Positions 7,157-13,261 of a stretch of 13,261 nt of DNA are shown in pieces; position 1 is the stretch's first letter, and the number at the start of each line of letters is the position of its first letter. A program made the translations under genes and the position numbers. The stretch lies in NCBI GenBank assembly GCA_002388005.1, contig DGLO01000059.1, forward strand, positions 1 through 13,261. Direction: 5' to 3'. Source of the stretch: Candidatus Neomicrothrix sp. UBA4542 (GTDB lineage: Bacteria > Actinomycetota > Acidimicrobiia > Acidimicrobiales > Poriferisodalaceae). The notes under the pieces were generated by a model. The model did not search any database. It had not been told where the DNA came from and saw nothing but the letters and a program-made list of their open reading frames with translations.

Positions 7157-8431
7157 ATGACTCTTGTCGACATCGAGCTCCCTCAACTGGGGGAAGCAGT
7201 AGAAGAAGGCACAATCACCCGCTGGTTCAAACAAGTTGGCGACACGGTCACCGTCGACGAATTGCTTTATGAAGTTTCAACAGAAAAAGTTGACGCTGAG
7301 GTTCCGTCACCAGTCACCGGAACCATCATCGAACTCAAAATAGGGGAAGGGGAGACAGTCCCAGTAGGGACCGTCCTAGCAGTCGTCGAAGGTGAACTAG
7401 CAACCACTGCCCCCCGACCCGTCAACTCAGCGAAAGACAGCCCGGCTAAACCCCAATCGGACCCAACCTCGACAGGAACGAACCAAGCCTCAAAACGACG
7501 CGATACTCAAGACAAGACCAGCGACCGCCGCCTCCTATCGCCCGTAGTTCGGCGCCTGATGAAAGAACATGGGATTGATGCAACACAACTCCAAGGAACA
7601 GGTCGGGGAGGCCGCATCACCAGAAACGATGTACTCAACCTCATTGACGAACGTCACCGCGACGAATCGACACCCCCCGACCCCGCGACACACACCGAGA
7701 CCGACCAGCGAGTCGCCGGCGAATCACACTACGTAGCCTTCAACAGCATCCGACGGGCCACCGCTGACCATATGGCCCGCTCGGCTCAGTCCTCTCCCCA
7801 CGCAATGACAGTCATGGAAATCGATTACGAGAACGTCGAGAAGGTGAGATCAGCGCATCGGGAAACCTGGCGAGCTGAACACGGCTTCAGCCTCACCTAT
7901 CTACCCTTCATCATTCGCGCAGTGGTCGAAGCCCTTGAAGAATGGCCCTACCTCAACGCTTCAGTAGAGGACGAAGGGCTGAGAGTTCATCATGACATCA
8001 ACATAGGGATCGCAGTAGACCTCGATCACGACGGATTGATTGTTCCCGTCGTTCGACACGCGGACGGCCTCAGACTCGAAGCACTAGGCCTCGCAGTCAA
8101 CAACCTGGCATTGGGCGCACGAAACCGGCGCCTCAACTTGGACGACATCAGCGGCGGTACGTTCACTATCTCCAATAACGGAGCTTTCGGTACCTACACG
8201 ACCGCGGCGATCATCAACCAGCCTCAAGTCGCAGTTCTTTCTACCGACGGCGTAACACGACGCCCCGTCGTGATAACCGATCGATTTGGCAACGAAAGCG
8301 TCGGCATCCACTCCGTAGGTCACTTAGCGATGGCTTGGGACCACCGGGCCTTCGATGGAAGTTACGCTGCTGGCTTCCTCGCAACCATCAAAGGTGCCAT
8401 CGAAAATCGAGACTGGGAAGTAGAGCTGTAG
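7157..8431 (+). CDS. dlaT: 2-oxoacid dehydrogenase E2 (dihydrolipoamide acetyltransferase), single lipoyl domain
   Basis: This is the acyltransferase core of a 2-oxoacid dehydrogenase complex, moving the acetyl group from its lipoyl arm to CoA. The lipoyl domain (1-80) has Lys44 in EVSTEKVDAEVPSP, the site to be lipoylated. A proline/alanine/serine-type linker (81-124) follows. The E3-binding domain (125-163) has LLSPVVRRLMKEHGID and GTGRGGRITRNDVL. The catalytic domain (about 190-424) has TFTISNNGAFGTY and ends with DHRAFDGSYAAGFL, carrying the His396/Asp400 pair of the family. It has only one lipoyl domain, where recalled mycobacterial E2s have more. Sequence alone does not separate acetyl-, succinyl- and branched-chain E2. 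I favour pyruvate because aceE lies nearby, while no 2-oxoglutarate E1 or branched-chain E1 genes are seen. The stop abuts the next start directly (TAGATG), implying tight coupling to lipB-lipA. Confidence 0.9.
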   Translation: MTLVDIELPQLGEAVEEGTITRWFKQVGDTVTVDELLYEVSTEKVDAEVPSPVTGTIIELKIGEGETVPVGTVLAVVEGELATTAPRPVNSAKDSPAKPQSDPTSTGTNQASKRRDTQDKTSDRRLLSPVVRRLMKEHGIDATQLQGTGRGGRITRNDVLNLIDERHRDESTPPDPATHTETDQRVAGESHYVAFNSIRRATADHMARSAQSSPHAMTVMEIDYENVEKVRSAHRETWRAEHGFSLTYLPFIIRAVVEALEEWPYLNASVEDEGLRVHHDINIGIAVDLDHDGLIVPVVRHADGLRLEALGLAVNNLALGARNRRLNLDDISGGTFTISNNGAFGTYTTAAIINQPQVAVLSTDGVTRRPVVITDRFGNESVGIHSVGHLAMAWDHRAFDGSYAAGFLATIKGAIENRDWEVEL

Positions 8432-10108
8432 ATGCTGCGAGTCCGCTGGCTCGGACGAGTCGCCTATCAAGAGTCACTTGACCTTCAACGCCAACTCTTC
8501 AACAGCAGTCCCGACGACCACCTTCTACTCGTAGAACACCAACACGTCTTCACTGGCGGGCCCAACGCCAACTTGTCAAACCTTTTGATCGAACCAACCT
8601 CCATTGGAGCCACATACGAGCCAACAGACCGTGGCGGCGACATCACTTACCACGGACCGGGACAACTCACCGGCTATCCCATCCTTTCCTTGCCGGGAAG
8701 ACGAGGAGGAGGAATAGCGGAAACGAGAACCTACGTCGCCAAAATCGAAGAAATACTGATCGCTGCACTTACAGACGTAGGTCTGCCCAACTGCGGTCGC
8801 ATAGATCGCTATCCAGGGGTGTGGGTCGATCCCAATGGCACATCTCCCCGAAAGATCGCAGCTATCGGTGTCCGACTACGTAGAGGACGCACCATGCACG
8901 GTTTCGCCCTAAACGTCAGCACCGACCTTTCATGGTTCGACCGAATCATTCCCTGTGGAATAGGCGATCTAGGGGTCACCAGTCTGCAAGCTCAAGGACT
9001 AAAGGTGTCCATGGAGACCATGGTCAAAGCAGTCGCGAAAAGAGCAATTGACGCCTGGGGCGCCGATGGACACGACCAGGCACACGTCGTGTTTCGAAAT
9101 GCAAAAACAAATCTGATGACGCTCTCCGGTGAAGATCACCGCCAACACCTCGAAATCGAAGACTCAGCGGTCAACGAAAAAAGTCGCGAAACCACCAAAC
9201 GTCGGCAACGACGCCTCGATGATGCGGGTGTCACCGAAGGGCTATCGATCACTCAGAGAAAACCACCCTGGATGAAGGCACGACTCGACATGAACGACGG
9301 ATACCGCCGCGTACGTTCAACGCTACGTCCAATGAACTTGGCGACAGTTTGCGAAGAAGCAGGATGCCCTAATATCTACGAATGCTGGGGCGAAGGCACC
9401 GCCACCTTCTTGATCAACGGCACAAGATGCACCCGCGCCTGCGGCTTCTGCCTAGTCGACACCCGACGACCCAAACCACGTGACCAACAAGAACCTCACC
9501 GAGTCGCGGAAGCGGTCACCACTATGGGTCTGTCCCACGTGGTGCTTACCGCGGTCGCTCGCGACGACCTTGACGACGGGGGCGCAATCGGATTTATCGA
9601 CACCGTCAGCGCCATCAAATCCTGCAGTTCCGACATAACCGTCGAAACCCTGATACCCGACTTTGGGGGGCAAGCTGAACCCCTTCAGGCCCTCATCAAC
9701 GAAAAGCCAGATGTACTCAACCACAACCTCGAAACTGTCGCCCGACTGCAACGCGCCGTCCGACCCAACGCAGGGTACGCCCGAAGCTTGACAGTCCTCG
9801 CGCGAGCCAAAGCCCTCGGATCAATCACCAAATCCGGCCTAATCGTTGGCCTCGGCGAAACCGATGACGAACTGACGAGCGCTCTCGCAGATCTAGCATC
9901 GGTAGGGACGGACGTTGTCACTATTGGCCAATATCTCAGGCCGACCAGTGGACACCTACCCGTCCACCGATGGGTAGAACCGACGACCTTTCAAATGTGG
10001 GCCGAAAAAGGTTACGAAATGGGTATACATCACGTCGAAGCTGGTCCCCTTACCCGCTCAAGCCACAAAGCGGCCGCGGCCGTTCGCGGACTGTTGCCCA
10101 CTCCCTAA
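8432..10108 (+). CDS. lipB-lipA: Fused octanoyltransferase and lipoyl synthase (LipB-LipA)
   Basis: One 558-codon frame joins both steps of lipoate synthesis. The N-terminal part (1-215) is LipB, which moves octanoate from acyl carrier protein to the E2 lysine. It has RGGDITYHGPGQ (68-79), GVWV (129-132), catalytic Lys141 in RKIAAIGV and Cys175 in IIPCGIGD, 34 residues apart as in E. coli. A charged linker spans about 216-275. The C-terminal part (276-558) is LipA, the radical-SAM enzyme that inserts two sulfurs into the octanoyl chain. The auxiliary-cluster cysteines are C307, C312 and C318, the radical-cluster cysteines are C333, C337 and C340 in CTRACGFC, and the serine motif is TRSSHKA (541-547). 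All catalytic residues seem intact in both halves. LipB and LipA are usually separate proteins. The gene abuts the E2 stop, so its substrate is made from the same transcript. Confidence 0.94.
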   Translation: MLRVRWLGRVAYQESLDLQRQLFNSSPDDHLLLVEHQHVFTGGPNANLSNLLIEPTSIGATYEPTDRGGDITYHGPGQLTGYPILSLPGRRGGGIAETRTYVAKIEEILIAALTDVGLPNCGRIDRYPGVWVDPNGTSPRKIAAIGVRLRRGRTMHGFALNVSTDLSWFDRIIPCGIGDLGVTSLQAQGLKVSMETMVKAVAKRAIDAWGADGHDQAHVVFRNAKTNLMTLSGEDHRQHLEIEDSAVNEKSRETTKRRQRRLDDAGVTEGLSITQRKPPWMKARLDMNDGYRRVRSTLRPMNLATVCEEAGCPNIYECWGEGTATFLINGTRCTRACGFCLVDTRRPKPRDQQEPHRVAEAVTTMGLSHVVLTAVARDDLDDGGAIGFIDTVSAIKSCSSDITVETLIPDFGGQAEPLQALINEKPDVLNHNLETVARLQRAVRPNAGYARSLTVLARAKALGSITKSGLIVGLGETDDELTSALADLASVGTDVVTIGQYLRPTSGHLPVHRWVEPTTFQMWAEKGYEMGIHHVEAGPLTRSSHKAAAAVRGLLPTP

Positions 10109-10139
10109 CTTTGATCATCACCTAGATACACTTCGAAGA

Positions 10140-11003
10140 ATGGCAGCAGGTCCGCAGCTTGACGCGGCAACAGTATTGCTGCAATGGGCGACCGGCGGAC
10201 TCCTGTTCTGCTGGGTTACCACCCGCCGACGCGAGGTTGGCTCTGGATACGGGTGGTTGCTAAGGGCAAGCTATTCAGCGATCGCTGCTCTCGCCGCGAT
10301 CGCTGGTTACGGCTGGGCATCGGATCCGATTCGCGACGCAGCCTCGATCGGAGTTGCAGCGGTCGCCGCTTTCACACTGTCACTGTCAGTTGTTCGACGA
10401 CGAGTCGGAGTTTCGGCCGAAAAAACCCTCCAGCACGAATTCACTCAGGCCAACGTTGATTGGACAGAAACCGGACCCAACCTCCACCACGATGATCACT
10501 CAGGCACAGAATTTGATCCACGCTGGGACCTGGGTGCTCCCATCATCGGGCTGATTGGATTAATAGCGGCTGGTCTTAGTGGCGGCGGCAACGAACTCCT
10601 ACAGACAGCACGAATTCTTGTTGGCGCGGCATTTCTGGGGGCAGTCACCGACGCAATGCTCTTAGGTCATTGGTATTTGGTGCAGCCTGGACTAAGAAGA
10701 GAACCACTGCTCGAGCAAGTCTCCTGGCTCGGAAAAATCTGGCCACTCGAGGTAAGCCTCCTACTTTTCCCGACGGGCATGTGGTCGGTCCTTTCAGGCG
10801 CGATAGATGACGGTTACGGAGGGATGCTCGGATGGTTCTGGGTCGCATGCGCTCTAATGACCATCGTCTTAATCTTGGTTACCCGAGCAGCACTGCGTGA
10901 ACGCCAGTACGCCGCGGTCATGGCCGCCACAGGCCTTCTGTATCTCGCCATTTTGACCGCATTTGGGACCGACTTAATAGCCCGACTGGTGCTCGAAATC
11001 TAA
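10140..11003 (+). CDS. Multi-pass membrane protein of unknown function
   Basis: The 287-residue protein has about eight predicted membrane spans, judged by hydrophobicity at roughly 11-26, 40-60, 68-85, 133-147, 158-176, 201-221, 229-248 and 258-283. The third and fourth spans are separated by a polar loop (86-131) rich in His and Asp (NLHHDDHSGTEFDPRWD). A motif GHWYLVQPGLRREPL (176-190) follows the fifth span. His and Trp near a membrane face could bind a cofactor or metal, but this is a guess. There is no signal peptide or known catalytic motif. It starts 31 bases after lipB-lipA, so it is probably the last gene of that transcript, and it converges on the crotonase-family gene with 55 bases between stops. 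I cannot assign it to a named family. Confidence 0.8.
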   Translation: MAAGPQLDAATVLLQWATGGLLFCWVTTRRREVGSGYGWLLRASYSAIAALAAIAGYGWASDPIRDAASIGVAAVAAFTLSLSVVRRRVGVSAEKTLQHEFTQANVDWTETGPNLHHDDHSGTEFDPRWDLGAPIIGLIGLIAAGLSGGGNELLQTARILVGAAFLGAVTDAMLLGHWYLVQPGLRREPLLEQVSWLGKIWPLEVSLLLFPTGMWSVLSGAIDDGYGGMLGWFWVACALMTIVLILVTRAALRERQYAAVMAATGLLYLAILTAFGTDLIARLVLEI

Positions 11004-11058
11004 AAGGCTGCTCGCATGTCCAAAAGCAGTACTTGACAGGCGCCCACCACCGAAACCT

Positions 11059-11838
11059 TTAGCGACCCTTCCACTCAGGAGGCCGCTTCTCGCGGAAAGC
11101 CTCAACCCCCTCCTGCGCATCATCGCTGGTGCCAACAATCCTTCGAATGCTTTCACCCATTCGAACCGCCTCGTTCCAAGCCATTCGCTGTGAACGGGTA
11201 GCGACTTCTTTGACAGCTCGCACTGCGAGCGGGGCGCCCTGACACAGACGCTCAGCCAGGGAGCGAGCCTCATCGAGGAGGTCATCATGTGGAACCACGC
11301 GCCAGGCCAAACCGATATCGGCTGCTCGATGAGCATCGATGTTGTCTCCGGTGAGCAAGATCTCCATCGCATCTGCCCATGCCACCTTGGACGGAATCCT
11401 CATAGATCCAACAATGGTTGGCACTCCCACCTTGACTTCCGGCATACCGAACACCGCACGGTCTGAAGCCAAGAGAAAATCGGTGGCAATAGCTCCAGTC
11501 AAGCCATACCCGATACACGCACCGTTGACAGCGGCAATCGTCGGTTTCCAAAGCTCCAAACCGCTTTCAAAGCTGTTAATTGTAGGAATTTCAAAATAGC
11601 TTCCCGACCAAGTGCCAGCCGAATTTCCCTGGCCCGGACGCAAATCAGCTCCAGCACAAAATGCTCTTCCAGCACCGGTCAAAATCGCCACCCATGCATC
11701 GGGATCGTTATAGAACTCCAACCATGCCGCGTTTAGGCACTCCCGCATCGCCCCATTGATGGCGTTCAGAGACTCCGGCCGGTTATAGGTAATCGTCGCG
11801 ATATGGCCATCAAGTTCGTAGGTAGCTTCGTTGCTCAT
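11059..11838 (-). CDS. Enoyl-CoA hydratase/isomerase (crotonase) family protein
   Basis: The 259-residue protein shows the crotonase fold. It has NRPESLNAINGAM near the N-terminus, AFCAGADL (59-66) as the first oxyanion-hole segment, GACIGYGLTGAIATD (107-120) as the second, FGMPEVKVGVP (130-140), LLTGDNIDAHRAADIGLAWRVV and a C-terminal EGVEAFREKRPPEWKG. Family members act on acyl-CoA thioesters. Mapped on rat enoyl-CoA hydratase, the second glutamate (E164) is kept as Glu134, but the first (E144, in GGGCEL) is replaced by Thr114. A classical hydratase needs both, so an isomerase or another crotonase activity is more likely. The frame is open to a GTG at 11889, but the ATG at 11838 has GGGACAG upstream and gives a family-like N-terminus. 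It diverges from the glycosyltransferase gene. Confidence 0.88.
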   Translation of the reverse strand: MSNEATYELDGHIATITYNRPESLNAINGAMRECLNAAWLEFYNDPDAWVAILTGAGRAFCAGADLRPGQGNSAGTWSGSYFEIPTINSFESGLELWKPTIAAVNGACIGYGLTGAIATDFLLASDRAVFGMPEVKVGVPTIVGSMRIPSKVAWADAMEILLTGDNIDAHRAADIGLAWRVVPHDDLLDEARSLAERLCQGAPLAVRAVKEVATRSQRMAWNEAVRMGESIRRIVGTSDDAQEGVEAFREKRPPEWKGR

Positions 11839-11897
11839 AAGTTCTGTCCCACATCCAATGTCAAAAATTTTTTGGTGACGATTAATCACCCGCCCTC

Positions 11898-12914
11898 GTG
11901 TCTAGTCCATTCGTCCACCACAATGGGGAAGTGCGACTGGTCATCCAGATCCCCTGCTTCAACGAGGCCACAGCGTTGCCGGCAACCCTGGCCGATTTAC
12001 CGCGGAATGTTGACGGCTTCAACGAAGTGCTGTGGCTAGTCATTGACGACGGTTCCACCGACGCGACCTCAGAAATAGCGAAAACGCACGGCGCAGACGT
12101 TGTCGTCAAACTCACCCAAAACAAGGGCCTCGCGGTGGCGTTCCAAGCGGGCCTTGATGCGTCTCTGCAACTCGGCGCTGACGTCATCGTCAACACGGAT
12201 GCGGACAACCAATACTCGGCGGCCGACATTCCGCGCTTAGTCGAACCCATTCTCCAGGGAAACGCAGACCTCGTCATCGGTACGCGAGACATCGCCAACC
12301 ACAGCGAGTTCTCGGCCCTAAAAAAATGGTTGCAGCGAATCGGATCCTGGGTGGTTCGGCAGGCCTCAGCCACCGAAGTCTCTGATGTCACTTCAGGATT
12401 TCGGGCGTACAGCCGCGAGGCAGCACTCCAAGCAAATGTAGTTTCGCAATTTACCTATACCCTCGAAACTCTCATCCAAGCTGGACGCTCTGACCTGGCA
12501 GTAGCCGACATACCCATTAACGTCAATCCAACAACTCGACCTTCACGACTCTTTCGCTCGAAGCGTCAATACGTCCGAAGGTCCGCAGGAACAATCTCGC
12601 GGGTATACGCCATGCACCAACCTCTCCGAGTCTTCAATATTCCAGCAGCCATATTTGGGGTCGTCGGCCTGATCCTCTTTGGGCGCTTCGGATGGTTCTA
12701 CCTCACCAGCGGGGGAGAGGGCCACGTGCAGTCGCTCATTGTTGGAGCCGTCTGCTTATTAATGGCGGTGCAGATGTTGATGTTAGGAGTTCTCGCAGAT
12801 CTGTTGAGATCTAACCGCGTCATAGGTGAAAGAGTTCTCCGACGCGTCCGCAATATCGAACTCACAATTGCGCCCCAAACGAATTCCCGGGTCGAACCTC
12901 CTCACGAGAGCTGA
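11898..12914 (+). CDS. Family 2 glycosyltransferase with two C-terminal membrane spans
   Basis: The 338-residue protein is a GT2 enzyme of the polyprenyl/dolichyl-phosphate sugar synthase type. These transfer a sugar from a nucleotide donor to a lipid carrier on the inner face of the membrane. The catalytic domain has IPCFNEATALPATL (18-31), IDDGSTD (49-55), KLTQNKGLAVAFQAGL (71-86), the DAD metal motif in NTDADNQY (99-106), VIGTRD and DVTSGFRAYS (163-172). Two membrane spans follow at about 246-268 and 278-303, then a short basic tail. The GTG at 11898 is used as the start. The GTG at 11931, right after a GGGGAA, is an alternative that would drop 11 residues. Its stop overlaps the converging YfhO-like gene by 13 bases. 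The real donor and acceptor are unknown. Confidence 0.88.
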   Translation: MSSPFVHHNGEVRLVIQIPCFNEATALPATLADLPRNVDGFNEVLWLVIDDGSTDATSEIAKTHGADVVVKLTQNKGLAVAFQAGLDASLQLGADVIVNTDADNQYSAADIPRLVEPILQGNADLVIGTRDIANHSEFSALKKWLQRIGSWVVRQASATEVSDVTSGFRAYSREAALQANVVSQFTYTLETLIQAGRSDLAVADIPINVNPTTRPSRLFRSKRQYVRRSAGTISRVYAMHQPLRVFNIPAAIFGVVGLILFGRFGWFYLTSGGEGHVQSLIVGAVCLLMAVQMLMLGVLADLLRSNRVIGERVLRRVRNIELTIAPQTNSRVEPPHES

Positions 12915-13261
12915 CCGGGAACACGGTTTCGGCTGGCCGCCCACGCAAGCAGCAGCAGCATTAATAGCGACGTCACCGACACCGCGACCCCAGCCCCCAA
13001 ACCCGGGGGCTCATACACCAGGGTGACAACACTCAATCCCTTTGGAACCGCCACTCCTACCAAAGCATGATCAGCATGGACCAGAGCGCCCGACACACCG
13101 TTCACCGTCACTGACCAACCAGTTTGCATAGCGTCAGCAATAACAAGCCACCCAGGACCCGTGCTGGTCAACGAAATCTCGAGACTGTCAATCTGATCGT
13201 CCACTTGGTGAATAACAGCGGTCGCACCCTCGGGATCAGTTAAATGGTTGGACTGCTCTGA
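12902..13261 (-). CDS. YfhO-like membrane protein, C-terminal part only (runs off right edge)
   Basis: The minus-strand frame is open from the window edge to TGA at 12902-12904, giving about 119 residues. It has GPGWLVIADAMQTGWSVTVNG, then ALVHADHALVGVAVP and LVYEPPGLGAG before a hydrophobic stretch (AVSVTSLLMLLLLAWAA). The GWLV.AD...GW...VNG, AD..L..V.VP and YEPP pattern matches the C-terminal beta domain plus final membrane helix recalled from YfhO/DUF2079-like cell-envelope glycosylation proteins. The start and the multi-span N-terminal part lie beyond the window, so the product is incomplete. The final 13 bases overlap the end of the converging glycosyltransferase gene, a plausible partner in surface polysaccharide or glycolipid assembly. 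The family call is by recalled motif similarity only. Confidence 0.72.
   Translation of the reverse strand, partial: SEQSNHLTDPEGATAVIHQVDDQIDSLEISLTSTGPGWLVIADAMQTGWSVTVNGVSGALVHADHALVGVAVPKGLSVVTLVYEPPGLGAGVAVSVTSLLMLLLLAWAASRNRVPGQLS

Noticed and set aside
11011..11032. CTGCT...AGCAG inverted repeat between converging genes as a terminator
   Set aside because: The 5-base stem has a 12-base loop and no T-run; it is too weak to call.
11859..11864. Minus-strand TTGACA as a -35 box for the crotonase gene
   Set aside because: A -10 box at the usual spacing would fall on the ATG itself, so transcription would begin inside the gene.
12992..13011. Hairpin AGCCCCC-6 bases-GGGGGCT as a terminator for the GT2 gene
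   Set aside because: The stem is perfect, but no T-run follows on either side, and it lies inside the coding PPGLGAG segment of the converging gene.

Overview
The window looks like a chromosomal stretch from an actinobacterium-like lineage, perhaps a moderate-GC member of the Acidimicrobiia. This rests on the homodimeric AceE-type E1 closest in recalled sequence to the mycobacterial enzyme, a small HhH-GPD protein of actinobacterial type, a DsbE/MPT53-like lipoprotein, a Septum_form-like lipoprotein and a YfhO-type membrane protein. The lineage is inferred; GC content was judged only by eye. Coding density is very high: no gap exceeds about 210 bases, and I found no mobile element, tRNA, rRNA, CRISPR array or convincing intrinsic terminator.

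Layout. On the minus strand at the left edge lie the start of a HhH-GPD base-excision-repair-like gene (1-190) and, upstream of it in transcription order, aceE (204-2906). A divergent 80-bp gap separates aceE from a plus-strand gene (2987-4000) that fuses RNase HI to a SLOG/YpsA-like domain. Converging on it is a minus-strand three-gene cluster: a thioredoxin-like lipoprotein with an in-frame UGA (5542-4952), an SRPBCC protein (4917-4480) and a Cys-containing septum-formation-like lipoprotein (4480-4013). From 5554 rightward, plus-strand genes follow: a 41-codon membrane peptide, lpdA (E3), an E2 acyltransferase, a LipB-LipA fusion, and an eight-TM protein. The right end holds a minus-strand crotonase-family gene (11838-11059), a plus-strand membrane-anchored GT2 glycosyltransferase (11898-12914) and the 3' end of a minus-strand YfhO-like gene (12902 to the edge).

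How the genes work together. AceE, E2 and E3 together form a pyruvate dehydrogenase complex. The LipB-LipA fusion would build the lipoyl cofactor on the E2 lysine: the LipB half transfers octanoate and the LipA half inserts sulfur. This is therefore a pyruvate dehydrogenase and lipoylation island, with E1 set apart and on the opposite strand.

The strongest unusual signal is at 5231-5233. An in-frame TGA replaces the first redox cysteine of the thioredoxin-like CxxC motif (WFWAPW-[UGA]-GTC). The frame stays open and homologous on both sides. Just downstream, a perfect 6-bp hairpin with a GGUC loop sits at the right distance for a bacterial SECIS element. I read this gene as a probable selenoprotein lipoprotein (UxxC), not as two broken ORFs. 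The LipB-LipA fusion and the RNase HI-SLOG fusion are the next most interesting observations.
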